Source: DASUCS01 sp041166385 (GTDB lineage Bacteria; Actinomycetota; Acidimicrobiia; Acidimicrobiales; JACDCH01). Taken from it: a DNA stretch of 64,000 nucleotides. The stretch is from contig JBEEFW010000031.1 of NCBI GenBank assembly GCA_041166385.1, positions 1 through 64,000 on the forward strand, in the 5' to 3' direction. Below are positions 34,050-43,627 of this stretch, one piece after another (the first letter of the stretch is position 1; every line of letters begins with the position of its first letter). The notes beneath the pieces are model-generated. The model was not told the origin of the DNA, made no database searches, and saw nothing but the letters and a program-made list of their open reading frames with translations. Both the position numbers and the translations under genes were made by a program.

Positions 34050-34607
34050 GTGCCCGGGACGAAAGGTCGGCTGCTGGTGGCCACGCCACTGCTCAACGAC
34101 CGGAACTTCGCGCGCACCGTCGTGCTCATGCTCGAGGACAACGACGACGGCGCCCTCGGCCTCGTGCTCAACCGTCCGTCGCCGCTCGAGGTGAGCGAGC
34201 CGCTCCCCGACTGGGCCGATCTCAGCGCGTCACCTCCGGTGGTGTTCGTCGGTGGCCCGGTGTCGCGCAGTTCGGTGATCGCGCTGGCCCGGTGGTCCGA
34301 CGAGCCGGACATGTCCGACGACACGTGGACGTCGGTGCTTGGTCCGATCGGCGTGCTCGACCTGACCGCAGACGCGGCGCTGCTGCACGCGATGGTCGAC
34401 GACGTCCGGGTGTTCGCGGGATACGCCGGCTGGGACGCCGACCAGCTGCGCGGTGAGATCGCGGAAGGTGCATGGTTCGTGGTGGACGCGGTCCCCGACG
34501 ACGCGACGACCGACGAGCCCGAGGGCCTGTGGCGCGACGTGCTCCGCCGGCAACCCCACCCCGTCCGCCTCTTCGCCAACTACCCCGCCGACATCACGTC
34601 GAACTGA
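34050..34607 (+). CDS. YqgE/AlgH family protein (DUF179)
   Basis: A 185-residue protein that begins GRLLVATPLLNDRNFARTVV and continues GALGLVLNRPSPLEV, PPVVFVGGPV and VRVFAGYAGWDADQLRGEI, the standard order of the YqgE fold. A role in gene regulation has been described in Pseudomonas (AlgH) but the biochemical activity is not known. GTG 34050 is the first start in frame that keeps the family's N-terminus. It stands alone between the divergent helicase and the following SDR operon. Confidence 0.9.
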   Translation: MPGTKGRLLVATPLLNDRNFARTVVLMLEDNDDGALGLVLNRPSPLEVSEPLPDWADLSASPPVVFVGGPVSRSSVIALARWSDEPDMSDDTWTSVLGPIGVLDLTADAALLHAMVDDVRVFAGYAGWDADQLRGEIAEGAWFVVDAVPDDATTDEPEGLWRDVLRRQPHPVRLFANYPADITSN

Positions 34608-34622
34608 CTCCGCCCCACCTCG

Positions 34623-34670
34623 AAATCCCGCTCAGACGTATACAAAAGTGTGTACGTCTGAGTGGGATTT
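34623..34670. terminator. Long stem-loop after the YqgE gene
   Basis: 22-nt arms 34623-34644 and 34649-34670 with loop AAAG. Arms AAATCCCGCTCAGACGTATA.. and ..TACGTCTGAGTGGGATTT differ at two positions that would be G-U pairs in RNA, so the RNA hairpin is complete. It starts 15 bases after the stop and ends 13 bases before operator c. Confidence 0.7.
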
Positions 34671-34683
34671 GCCTGACCGGGGA

Positions 34684-34703
34684 AGCTGACACGAGCGTCA
34701 GGT
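34684..34703 (+). promoter_or_regulatory. Shared-regulon operator, site c (SDR/zinc dehydrogenase)
   Basis: AGCTGACACGAGCGTCAGGT; the core matches the consensus exactly. Its last T begins TATCGT (34703-34708), a -10 box ending 8 bases before ATG 34717. Confidence 0.7.
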
Positions 34704-34716
34704 ATCGTCGGCGGGC

Positions 34717-35514
34717 ATGCAGGTGACCGAGGGAACGACCGTGCTCGTCACCGGCGCATCGTCGGGCATCGGTGCCGCGCTTGCGCCGATGCTGGCCGAA
34801 CGGGGCGCGACCGTCGGCGTCGTCGCGCGACGCGAGGACCGACTGCGCGAGGTGCTCGACCAGTGCAAGGGCGACGGTCACCGTTACTGGGCGTGTGATC
34901 TCGGCGATGTCGTCGTCGCCGAGCGCGTGGCGCTCGAGGCGTGGGACGCGTTCGGTCACCTCGACGTGATCGTGCACAACGCCGCCATCCCGAAGCGCCG
35001 CAAGGTGCAGGAGCTCACGGTGCCCGAGCTCGACAACGTGATGGCCGTCAACTTCTTCGCTCCGGCGCGAATGACGATGGCCGTGCTGCCCCGCATGCTC
35101 GAGCGCGACAAAGGCGTCATCGTGAACGTGTCGAGCCTCGGCGGCCGGCTCGGCATCGCCCACGAGTCCTCCTACTGCGCGAGCAAGTTCGCGCTGTGCG
35201 GCTGGAGTGAGTCGATGGCCATCGATCTTTGGGACACCGGCGTCGACGTCCGCCTCATCATCCCCGGACCGATCGCCACCGAGATCTGGGACCTCCCGGA
35301 CAACGATGCGCCGCTCTACCACGGGCCGTTCGAGCCGCCCGAGTCAGTGGCTGCGGACATCATCAAGGCCATCGAAGGCGACCGCTTCGAGACCTACAGC
35401 CCCGACATGAAGGACATCGCCGCGTTCAAGACGACCGAGATCGACCTCTTCCTCCAGGGCGTCGCCGACATGACGAAGCAAGAAGAAGCTGCGCAGCAGG
35501 AGAAGTCGACGTGA
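34717..35514 (+). CDS. Short-chain dehydrogenase/reductase
   Basis: A 265-residue SDR with TGASSGIG, VARREDRL after beta-2 (NADP preference), HNAAIPKRRK, NVSSLGG and YCASK. The C-terminal third includes DVRLIIPGPIATEIWDLPDN, then a variable, charged end. Directly behind operator c with a leaderless start. Its stop overlaps the start of the zinc dehydrogenase (GTGA). Confidence 0.88.
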   Translation: MQVTEGTTVLVTGASSGIGAALAPMLAERGATVGVVARREDRLREVLDQCKGDGHRYWACDLGDVVVAERVALEAWDAFGHLDVIVHNAAIPKRRKVQELTVPELDNVMAVNFFAPARMTMAVLPRMLERDKGVIVNVSSLGGRLGIAHESSYCASKFALCGWSESMAIDLWDTGVDVRLIIPGPIATEIWDLPDNDAPLYHGPFEPPESVAADIIKAIEGDRFETYSPDMKDIAAFKTTEIDLFLQGVADMTKQEEAAQQEKST

Positions 35515-36746
35515 AGGCACTGGTCTTCGGCGAGTTCCCGGATCCGATGCCGCCGCAGCCGCCCGACGACGCACCTCGGCTCGTGAAGCACCTCGCCTCG
35601 ACACCGATGTCGCTCATCGACATCGCCGAACCGAAGCTCCTCGGCCCCGACTGGGCCGTGATCCGGCCGCGCATGACCGGCATCTGCGGTTCCGACACGA
35701 AGCAAGTGTTGATGGACTTCGAGGGCGCCGAAGACAGCCCGATGACGGCGTTCATCTCGTTCCCGCAAGTGCTCGGGCACGAAGTCGTCGCCACTGTCGA
35801 ACAGGTCGGCACCGAGGTCGACGGCATCGAGGCCGGGCAGCGCGTTGTGCTCAACCCGTGGCTCTCGTGCGGACCGCGCGGTATCACTCCCGTCTGCGCG
35901 TCGTGTGAGATCGGTGATTGGAGCATGTGCTTCCACTTCCACGACGGACGCTTGGCGCCGGGCATCCACACCGGCAACTCGTCCGACGCCACGGGCGGTT
36001 TCGCCGAGCTCGTGCCGGCCCACCAGCACATGATGATCCCCGTCCCGGACGGTGTGCCCGATGAGGTCGCGGTGCTCGCGGATCCGTTCGCGGTGGCGTT
36101 GCACGCGATCACCCGAAACCCGCCTCCGCCCGATGGTCGCGCCGTCGTCTATGGCGCAGGCGCGCTCGGCACGTGTGCAACCGCGATCCTGCGCGCGCTG
36201 TATCCGAACGTCGAGGTCGCCACCGTGGCGGCGTGGGACGCGCAAGCGGCGCTCGCCGAGAAGATGGGCGCAACGGTGTTCCGGCCCGAGCCGCGATTGC
36301 AGCTGATCGAGCAGCTCGCGGACTGGTCCGGTGGTGTGCTGCGACGACCGTGGGAGGGGCTAGCCGTCTGCTACCCCGGCTACATCGACGTTGTCTACGA
36401 CACCATCGGTGCGCCGGCCACCTTCGAGGTCGACATGCGCGTGCTCAAGGCGCGCGGGACGATGGTGCAGCTCGGCCTCTCGTCGTGGGAGCGCGGCGAA
36501 TTCACCCCGCTGTACTTCAAAGAGATCCGCTGGATCGGCTCGAACGCGTTCGGCTTCGAGGAGGTCGACGGTGTGAGCAAGCACGGCATCGCCCACTACC
36601 TCGAGATGGCCGCGAGCGGCCGCGTCGACCTCACCGGGATGCTCACACACACGTTCGTGCTCGACGAGTGGCGCGACGCGTGGAACACGCTGATCAACCA
36701 GGAGACCACTGGTGCCATCAAGGTGGCGTTCGACTTCCGCGACTGA
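35511..36746 (+). CDS. Zinc-dependent medium-chain dehydrogenase
   Basis: A 411-residue MDR-type dehydrogenase. Catalytic zinc ligands fit MTGICGSDTKQVL (Cys) and FPQVLGHEVVATV (His-Glu). CASCEIGDWSMC marks the structural zinc loop. VVYGAGALGTCATAILRALY is the Rossmann motif. Length is about 40-60 residues above most family members, mainly in the N-terminal and middle parts. GTG 35511 overlaps the SDR stop, so both are translated as one unit. It would oxidise an alcohol or a thiol adduct; substrate unknown. Confidence 0.85.
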   Translation: MKALVFGEFPDPMPPQPPDDAPRLVKHLASTPMSLIDIAEPKLLGPDWAVIRPRMTGICGSDTKQVLMDFEGAEDSPMTAFISFPQVLGHEVVATVEQVGTEVDGIEAGQRVVLNPWLSCGPRGITPVCASCEIGDWSMCFHFHDGRLAPGIHTGNSSDATGGFAELVPAHQHMMIPVPDGVPDEVAVLADPFAVALHAITRNPPPPDGRAVVYGAGALGTCATAILRALYPNVEVATVAAWDAQAALAEKMGATVFRPEPRLQLIEQLADWSGGVLRRPWEGLAVCYPGYIDVVYDTIGAPATFEVDMRVLKARGTMVQLGLSSWERGEFTPLYFKEIRWIGSNAFGFEEVDGVSKHGIAHYLEMAASGRVDLTGMLTHTFVLDEWRDAWNTLINQETTGAIKVAFDFRD

Positions 36747-36771
36747 CCCGAGCGCGTGACAGGCTGACGTC

Positions 36772-37494
36772 ATGCCCTCCACCCGAACTGAGACCATCAC
36801 CGCCGCAGACGGCGGCCAGTTCACTGGCCATCTGACCGTCCCCGATGCGGGCCGGGGACCAGGGATCCTGTTGCTGCAGGAGATCTTCGGGGTCGGCGAG
36901 TTCCTGCTGTCGAAGGCCAACGACCTCGCGGAGCTCGGCTACGCGGTGCTGTGCCCAGACGTGTTCTGGCGCGTGCAGCCGGGGGTCGCGCTCGCTCACG
37001 ACGAAGCCGCGCTCGGCGAAGCGTTCGGCTACATGACGCGCTACATGGAAGAAGTTCCCGACGACACGAAGATCTCGGACCTCGGCAGCGCGCTCGATCA
37101 CCTCCGTTCGCTGCCCGAGGTCGCCGGTCAAAAGGTCGCGGCGATGGGCTACTGCCTCGGAGGATTCCTCGCGTACGCGGTCGCCTGCCGGTACGAGCCC
37201 GATGCGGCGGTGTCGTACTACGGCTCGGGCATCGCGGATCGGTTGAGCGACGCCGACAACCTCACGTGCCCGATCATTTTCCACTTCGGCGGCAACGACC
37301 CGTTCATCCCCAACGAACAGGTCGACGCGATCCGCGCCCACCTCGACGATCGCGACTTCGTCGACATCCATGTGCAGCACCAGGCCGGGCATGCGTTCGA
37401 GAACTTCCTCGCCGACCAGTTCCACGACCCTGCTGCCTCGGCTGTTTCCTGGCCACTCACCGTCGACTTCCTCGAGCGCGAGCTTCGAGGTTGA
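36772..37494 (+). CDS. Dienelactone hydrolase family protein
   Basis: A 240-residue alpha/beta hydrolase. The nucleophile elbow is MGYCLGGFLA with Cys; the acid is in FHFGGNDPFIP and the His in QHQAGHAFENFLADQ. ILLLQEIFGVGEFLLSKAND is the classical N-terminal signature of dienelactone hydrolases, including the Glu that tunes the Cys. It hydrolyses a lactone or ester, probably in the catabolism of ring-derived acids. It sits between the zinc dehydrogenase and the next SDR on the same strand. Confidence 0.9.
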   Translation: MPSTRTETITAADGGQFTGHLTVPDAGRGPGILLLQEIFGVGEFLLSKANDLAELGYAVLCPDVFWRVQPGVALAHDEAALGEAFGYMTRYMEEVPDDTKISDLGSALDHLRSLPEVAGQKVAAMGYCLGGFLAYAVACRYEPDAAVSYYGSGIADRLSDADNLTCPIIFHFGGNDPFIPNEQVDAIRAHLDDRDFVDIHVQHQAGHAFENFLADQFHDPAASAVSWPLTVDFLERELRG

Positions 37495-38322
37495 GGAGCA
37501 TTCGGTGAAGGGCAAGACCGTCGTCATCACCGGTGCCAACACCGGCATCGGCAAGGAGACGGCCGTTGCGCTCGCCGAGATGGGCGCGACCGTCGTGCTG
37601 GCCTGCCGCAATCGTGCGAAGGCGACGGCCGCGGCCCACGAGATCCGTACTCGTTCCGGGAACGACGACGTGCACCTCGTCGATCTCGATCTGGCCGATC
37701 TCGAGTCCGTGGCGAGTTGCGCCAAGGAGATCCTCGACGGTTACGAGAGGATCGATGTGCTCATCAACAATGCCGGACTCGAGCTCAAGAAGCGTTCCAC
37801 GACGAAGCAGGGTTTCGAGACGACGTTCGGCGTCAACCATCTCGGCCACTTCCTGCTCACGGATCTCCTGCTCGACCGGTTGCGGGCGAGCAAGCCTGCC
37901 CGCATCGTCAACCTCTCCTCGGTCGGCCACAACTTCGCCCGCAACGGTCTGCGGTGGGACGACCTCCAGTACGAGACGACGCGTTACACGGCGAACGGTG
38001 CGTACTGCGAGAGCAAGCTGGCCAACATCCTGTTCACGCGCGAGCTTGCTCGCCGGTTGCCGCCGAGCGAGGTCACGGCCAACGCCTGCCATCCGGGCGC
38101 GGTGCGCAGCGAGTTCGCCTCGAGTGACGACATGGGCAAGCTCTACGGCGCGTTCATGAAGGCTGGTTCTCCGTTCCTGCTGTCGTCGAAGGCCGGCGCG
38201 CGCACGTCGGTCTATCTCGCGTCATCACCCGAGGTCGAAGGCAAGACCGGCGGTTACTACGTGCGCCGCAAGCTCCGTCAAGGCTCGAAGCAATCGCGCG
38301 ACACGGACGCCGCGGCGCGCTT

Positions 38323-39729
<1,407 letters not shown>

Positions 39730-39744
<15 letters not shown>

Positions 39745-39777
39745 GTACACATTTCTGTGTACGTATGAATGGGAAAA
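39730..39777. terminator. Long stem-loop overlapping the ligase stop codon
   Basis: 22-nt arms 39730-39751 and 39756-39777, one mismatch, loop TTTC. The arm begins TTTTCCCATTCATAGGTACA and includes the ligase stop codon TAG (39742-39744). It separates convergent genes, ending 4 bases before the cyclase stop. Size and apex (ACA-NNNN-TGT) match the hairpin at 34623. Confidence 0.7.
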
Positions 39778-39781
39778 CGGA

Positions 39782-41083
39782 TCAATCGCGGCTGGTGGCG
39801 GGGCGAGCGAAGACCGCTCGCTCGATGCCGGGCAGCATCAGCTCGCGCGGTGCGCCGAAGGCCAGGTCGCTGGCGGAGTCGGCCAGGTCGGCCACCACCG
39901 ACGACGTCAGGATCTCGCCGGGAGCCGCGGCATCGCACAACCGGCACGCGAGGCTCACGTTGCGGCCGACCACGTCGAGTCCGTCACGCTCGACCTCGCC
40001 GGCATGCACGCCCACGCGGGCCTCCAGGGAGAAGTCGGGATCGCTGGCGCGCTCCTTCTCGAGCGCTGTCTGGAAGGCGACCGCGAACTGCACCGCTCGC
40101 CGCGGGCTGTTGAACGTGAGGAGCAGGCCGTCGCCGCGGGTCTTCACCTCCGTGCCGCCGTGCTGCGCGACCTCGTGACGCGCAAGCGTGTAGTGCGCTT
40201 GCAGCACGGCGCGCCACCGTTGATCGCCCAGTGAGTCGGCAATGCGCGTCGACCCGACGATGTCGGTGCACACGACAGTGACGAGCCCACCGGGATCGAC
40301 AACGGGCGGAGGCGCCGGTGGAGGGGGCGTCGGCAACCAGTGCGGCGGTGTCCCGTGGCGCTGGCTCCGATCGCGGTTCCGGTTCTGATTCTGATTCCGG
40401 TTCTGGTTCCAGTTCTGGTTCCAGTTCTGGTTCTGGTGGTGACCGTGCTGATCGTCGTCGTCGTCCGGCTCACCGGGCTGGCGCGGCGGCTTGCTCTGCA
40501 CCACGATCGTCCCCCACATCCCGTAGCCCCGGATGCGGATCTTCGGCGCGCCAGGAAGCGGCTCGACGCGCGACGTGCGATTGCTGCGACCACCCATGAG
40601 CATCATCCCGGTGAACTCCACGGGAATGCCTTCGGGCACGATCACGTGCACGCCGCCCATGATCGCCCATGCGGTGATGTCGACCTCATCGGCTTCGAGC
40701 GTCGCGTCGCGCAGGTCGATGAGCACACCGCCCATCATCGCCACGGCCCCGAGTTCGCGCTCGGCGCGCCAACGACCGCGCTGATCCTCGCCGCCCATGA
40801 TGGCCACGATCCACCGTCGTCGCTTCTTCGGCTCGTCGGTCGAGTCGGTCGATGACGAGGCCGGCCTCGATGCGGACACCGGCAGTCGGAGATCACGCGT
40901 GACGTCCTCGAGTTGTCCGCGCGTGATGGCGGCCCATGCGTCGGCTGTGCGCTCTGAGAACTCGTCGAGCGTGAGTTGGCCGTCGGCGCATGCCGTCGAC
41001 AATCGGTCGACGACGGCCTGTCGCTCCGAGTCCGATGCTCGGATCTCGTCCCCCTCCACCCCACCATCATTCACGAACGGCAC
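39782..41083 (-). CDS. DUF1707-LiaF-like-nucleotidyl cyclase fusion
   Basis: A 433-residue protein. Residues about 12-65 are DUF1707 (EIRASDSERQAVVDRL, LTLDEFSERTADAWAA). Residues about 90-200 resemble the LiaF C-terminal domain (VIVPEGIPVEFTGMMLMGG). A His/Asn/Gln repeat of about 30 residues and a Pro run follow. The end is a class III cyclase: VVCTDIVGSTRIAD (first metal Asp), TRGDGLLLTF (second Asp) and GRNVSLACRL, where the usual Asn of VNxAAR is Ser. I know of no described protein with this order. It probably couples envelope sensing to cyclic nucleotide synthesis. Confidence 0.82.
   Translation of the reverse strand: MPFVNDGGVEGDEIRASDSERQAVVDRLSTACADGQLTLDEFSERTADAWAAITRGQLEDVTRDLRLPVSASRPASSSTDSTDEPKKRRRWIVAIMGGEDQRGRWRAERELGAVAMMGGVLIDLRDATLEADEVDITAWAIMGGVHVIVPEGIPVEFTGMMLMGGRSNRTSRVEPLPGAPKIRIRGYGMWGTIVVQSKPPRQPGEPDDDDDQHGHHQNQNWNQNWNQNRNQNQNRNRDRSQRHGTPPHWLPTPPPPAPPPVVDPGGLVTVVCTDIVGSTRIADSLGDQRWRAVLQAHYTLARHEVAQHGGTEVKTRGDGLLLTFNSPRRAVQFAVAFQTALEKERASDPDFSLEARVGVHAGEVERDGLDVVGRNVSLACRLCDAAAPGEILTSSVVADLADSASDLAFGAPRELMLPGIERAVFARPATSRD
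40373..40437 (-). repeat. Imperfect tandem repeat encoding an Asn/Gln tract
   Basis: On the plus strand, units close to GGTTCTGGTTCCA are repeated about six times with variation. On the coding strand they give QNQNWNQNWNQNRNQNQNR. It forms the linker between the LiaF-like and cyclase domains and is a likely site of length variation. Confidence 0.7.
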
Positions 41084-41145
41084 GCTGGAGTCCTATCTAC
41101 GGTGAGCGTGGCGTGGGTCACGGCGCCGCCTACCCTGCCTGCCGC

Positions 41146-43029
41146 ATGAGAATCCGGAGCGGTGCGGTGATGCTCGCCGCGGTGCTGCCGCTCGCTGCGC
41201 TGGTGGTCGACCCGAAGGGCTGGTTCCCGTTCGGGCCGGGCAAGTGGCTCGCCGTCTCGACGCTCGTGCCTGCCGGCACCGCCCTGATCCTGTGGCGAGA
41301 ACGGCCACGGGTCTCCCGCCTCGTGACGCACGCGGCGATCGCTCTGGTGGTTTGGATGGCGATCGGCGCGGTCGTCGGTCGCGACGGCCTCTACGCCTGG
41401 GTGGGAACGCCGGAACGTCACTTCGGTGTGCTCACGTGGGTGCTGTGCCTCGCCGCCCTCGTGGCAGGACAGAACCTCGATGTTGCTCGCGACCACGTCG
41501 CGCTCGCGTGGGGCGCTGCTATCGCGGGGTTCGGCGCCGGAGGGCTCGCGGTCAGCGAAGCCCTCGGCTGGGAGCCGTCGGTCTTTGCCGTCACTCCGGG
41601 CCGGCTCACCGCGACGATGGGATCCGCCGCATACCTCGGAGCGCTCACCGCGCTGCTGTTGCCGATCGTGATCGCGATCGCGCTCGACAACAGCTTCTCG
41701 CGTTGGTTGCGCGGCGTGGCCGTGCTGTCGGTGCCCGCGCTCGCAATCGCATTCGCCGGCTCCGGAGCACGCGCCGCGTGGTTCGGAGCAACAACCGCGG
41801 TCGTGGCGTTCGTCGTGGTGCGGCGCTCCACGTTGTTGCGCGACCGGAGGCGGACGACGGTAGCGGGCGGCGCGCTTGCGCTCGGTTTCGTCGCGTTGGT
41901 TGCCCTGTCACCCGTCGGCTCCCGCTTGTCGTCGACGACGGATTCCAAGGTCGGAGGCAGCAGCCGCGTCGACGAGTGGCAGGTGGCGACGCGCGTGATC
42001 GCGAACCATCCGATCACCGGCGTGGGTCCCGAGGGCTACCGCATCGCCTTCGCCGAAGGCGTCGACGACGCGTACGAGCGGGCCTACGGACGGGATCCGC
42101 TCCCCGATCGCGCCCACTCGGGCCCGCTCGACGTGGCGGCCACCGGCGGGTTGCCCGCGCTCGCGGCCTGGTGCCTCGCGGTCGGACTCATGCTGCGCGC
42201 TGCGCTCCGCGGCTTGCGGTCGGACCAGGCATTCTGCGTCGGCGCTGCGGCTGCGGTCATCGCCTACTTCGCCGCGCAGTTGCTGTTGTTTCCCATCTTC
42301 GAGCTCGAGCCGGTGGCGTGGCTGCTCGCGGGAGTCGTGGTTGCGGCCACGGAAGCGGGCACACCGGCGGTCGCTCCTCGGGCACTACGTCGACCGATCA
42401 TGGCGACGCTCGGAGCACTGGCCGTCGTGGCATTGGGGGCCGGGGTCGTCGACGTGGCCGCTGACCGTCACGCCGCCACCGCCGCCGACGCGCGCGAGCC
42501 GTCCACCGCTGTGCGCGAGGCCGGCGCCGCGGTCGATCTGCGACCCGACGAGGTGCGACTCCACCTTCTGCTCGCGCAGGCGTTGGTCGCCGACGGTCGA
42601 AGCACGTCCGATGCCATCGCCGCCGTGAACGACGCACTGCGCATCTCGCCGGACGACCCGATCGCCCGACGCCACCGGGTGCAGCTGCTCGTGCAGCGAG
42701 CGAGCGCCACGCACCTTCCTGCCGACATCGCCGCCGCTCGTGTCGAGGCGGACGCACTCGTCGCGCGTGATCCGCACAACGCCACGCTGTGGCTCGTCAC
42801 CGGCGCAGCCGCCCGGCTCGCAGCCGATGCATTGGGAGCGGAAGCGGCCTTTCTGCGCGCGGAATCGCTCTCACCGCACAGCGCCACGCCGAGCATGGAG
42901 CTGGCGTTGCTCTATCTCGATCTCGGCCGATTGTCCGATGCGAGAGCGGCGGCCGACCGGGCGGTCGCCCGGGATCCCGACGACGTGGGAGCCCAGCAGC
43001 TCCGGCAGCGCACGCTGGACGCGGGTTGA
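41146..43029 (+). CDS. O-antigen-ligase-like membrane protein with C-terminal TPR region
   Basis: A 627-residue protein. About ten hydrophobic segments fill residues 5-440. The Wzy/WaaL-type loop is VGGSSRVDEWQVATRVIANH followed by PITGVGPEGYRIAF, as in many O-antigen ligase/polymerase proteins. Residues about 470-625 are helical TPR-like repeats (ALRISPDDPIARRHRVQLLV, ALLYLDLGRLSDARAAADRA). It probably handles a lipid-linked glycan outside the membrane, with the TPR part as a scaffold. A TACCCT -10 box ends 9 bases before ATG 41146. An ECF sigma factor starts right after its stop. Confidence 0.78.
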   Translation: MRIRSGAVMLAAVLPLAALVVDPKGWFPFGPGKWLAVSTLVPAGTALILWRERPRVSRLVTHAAIALVVWMAIGAVVGRDGLYAWVGTPERHFGVLTWVLCLAALVAGQNLDVARDHVALAWGAAIAGFGAGGLAVSEALGWEPSVFAVTPGRLTATMGSAAYLGALTALLLPIVIAIALDNSFSRWLRGVAVLSVPALAIAFAGSGARAAWFGATTAVVAFVVVRRSTLLRDRRRTTVAGGALALGFVALVALSPVGSRLSSTTDSKVGGSSRVDEWQVATRVIANHPITGVGPEGYRIAFAEGVDDAYERAYGRDPLPDRAHSGPLDVAATGGLPALAAWCLAVGLMLRAALRGLRSDQAFCVGAAAAVIAYFAAQLLLFPIFELEPVAWLLAGVVVAATEAGTPAVAPRALRRPIMATLGALAVVALGAGVVDVAADRHAATAADAREPSTAVREAGAAVDLRPDEVRLHLLLAQALVADGRSTSDAIAAVNDALRISPDDPIARRHRVQLLVQRASATHLPADIAAARVEADALVARDPHNATLWLVTGAAARLAADALGAEAAFLRAESLSPHSATPSMELALLYLDLGRLSDARAAADRAVARDPDDVGAQQLRQRTLDAG

Positions 43030-43030
43030 G

Positions 43031-43627
43031 ATGGAACGCCGCGGGCCGGTCGAGCGTCTACAGGGCATGTACGCCACCGCGTCGCTCGACGACGCGTCTT
43101 CCACCGTGGGCACCCGGCGCGACCTCGCGATGGTGAGCCCGCTGGTGTCTGAAGGATTCGAAGCGTTCTACCGCGATGCCCGTCCGACCGTCGGCAAGGC
43201 ACTGGCGATCGCGCTCGGCGATGCCGACGTTGCCGCCGAGGCCACCGACGAAGCCATGACCCGCGCGTACGAGCGTTGGGCCGAGGTGAGCGCGCTCGGG
43301 CGCCCGGAGGCGTGGGTGTATCGCGTCGCCTCGAACTGGGCGCTCTCGATCTTCCGCCGCCGGCGCCTCAGCCTCCATCGCATGTACGACCCCGCCGTCT
43401 CCGACGCCGCGACGGTCACCGACCCCGCGGTGCATGCCGCGGTGGCCGCGCTCGACATCAAGCACCGCAGCGTTGTCGTGTGCCGCCACCTGCTCGGCTG
43501 GTCGGTGGCCGAAACGGCGCTCGCCCTCGACATCAGCGAAGGCACCGTCAAGAGCCGGCTGCATCGCGCCACCGCCACACTCCGCACCCGTTTGCAAGAT
43601 CTCGACACCAATGAGGAGCAGTCGTGA
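43031..43627 (+). CDS. ECF-type RNA polymerase sigma factor
   Basis: A sigma-70 family protein of about 198 residues. Region 2 includes FEAFYRDARPTVGKALAIAL and RPEAWVYRVASNWALSIFRR; region 4 has ALDIKHRSVVVCRHLLGWSV and LDISEGTVKSRLHRATATLR, the HTH. The first 33 residues look non-homologous; the true start may be ATG 43130 rather than 43031. Its stop overlaps the start of the next gene (GTGA), as for a sigma/membrane-partner pair. Confidence 0.88.
   Translation: MERRGPVERLQGMYATASLDDASSTVGTRRDLAMVSPLVSEGFEAFYRDARPTVGKALAIALGDADVAAEATDEAMTRAYERWAEVSALGRPEAWVYRVASNWALSIFRRRRLSLHRMYDPAVSDAATVTDPAVHAAVAALDIKHRSVVVCRHLLGWSVAETALALDISEGTVKSRLHRATATLRTRLQDLDTNEEQS

Noticed and set aside
36748..36770. 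GTGACAGGCTGACGTCA upstream of the dienelactone hydrolase as a seventh operator
   Set aside because: Arms resemble the motif but the spacing is 6 instead of 4 bases, so it would not fit the same protein geometry.
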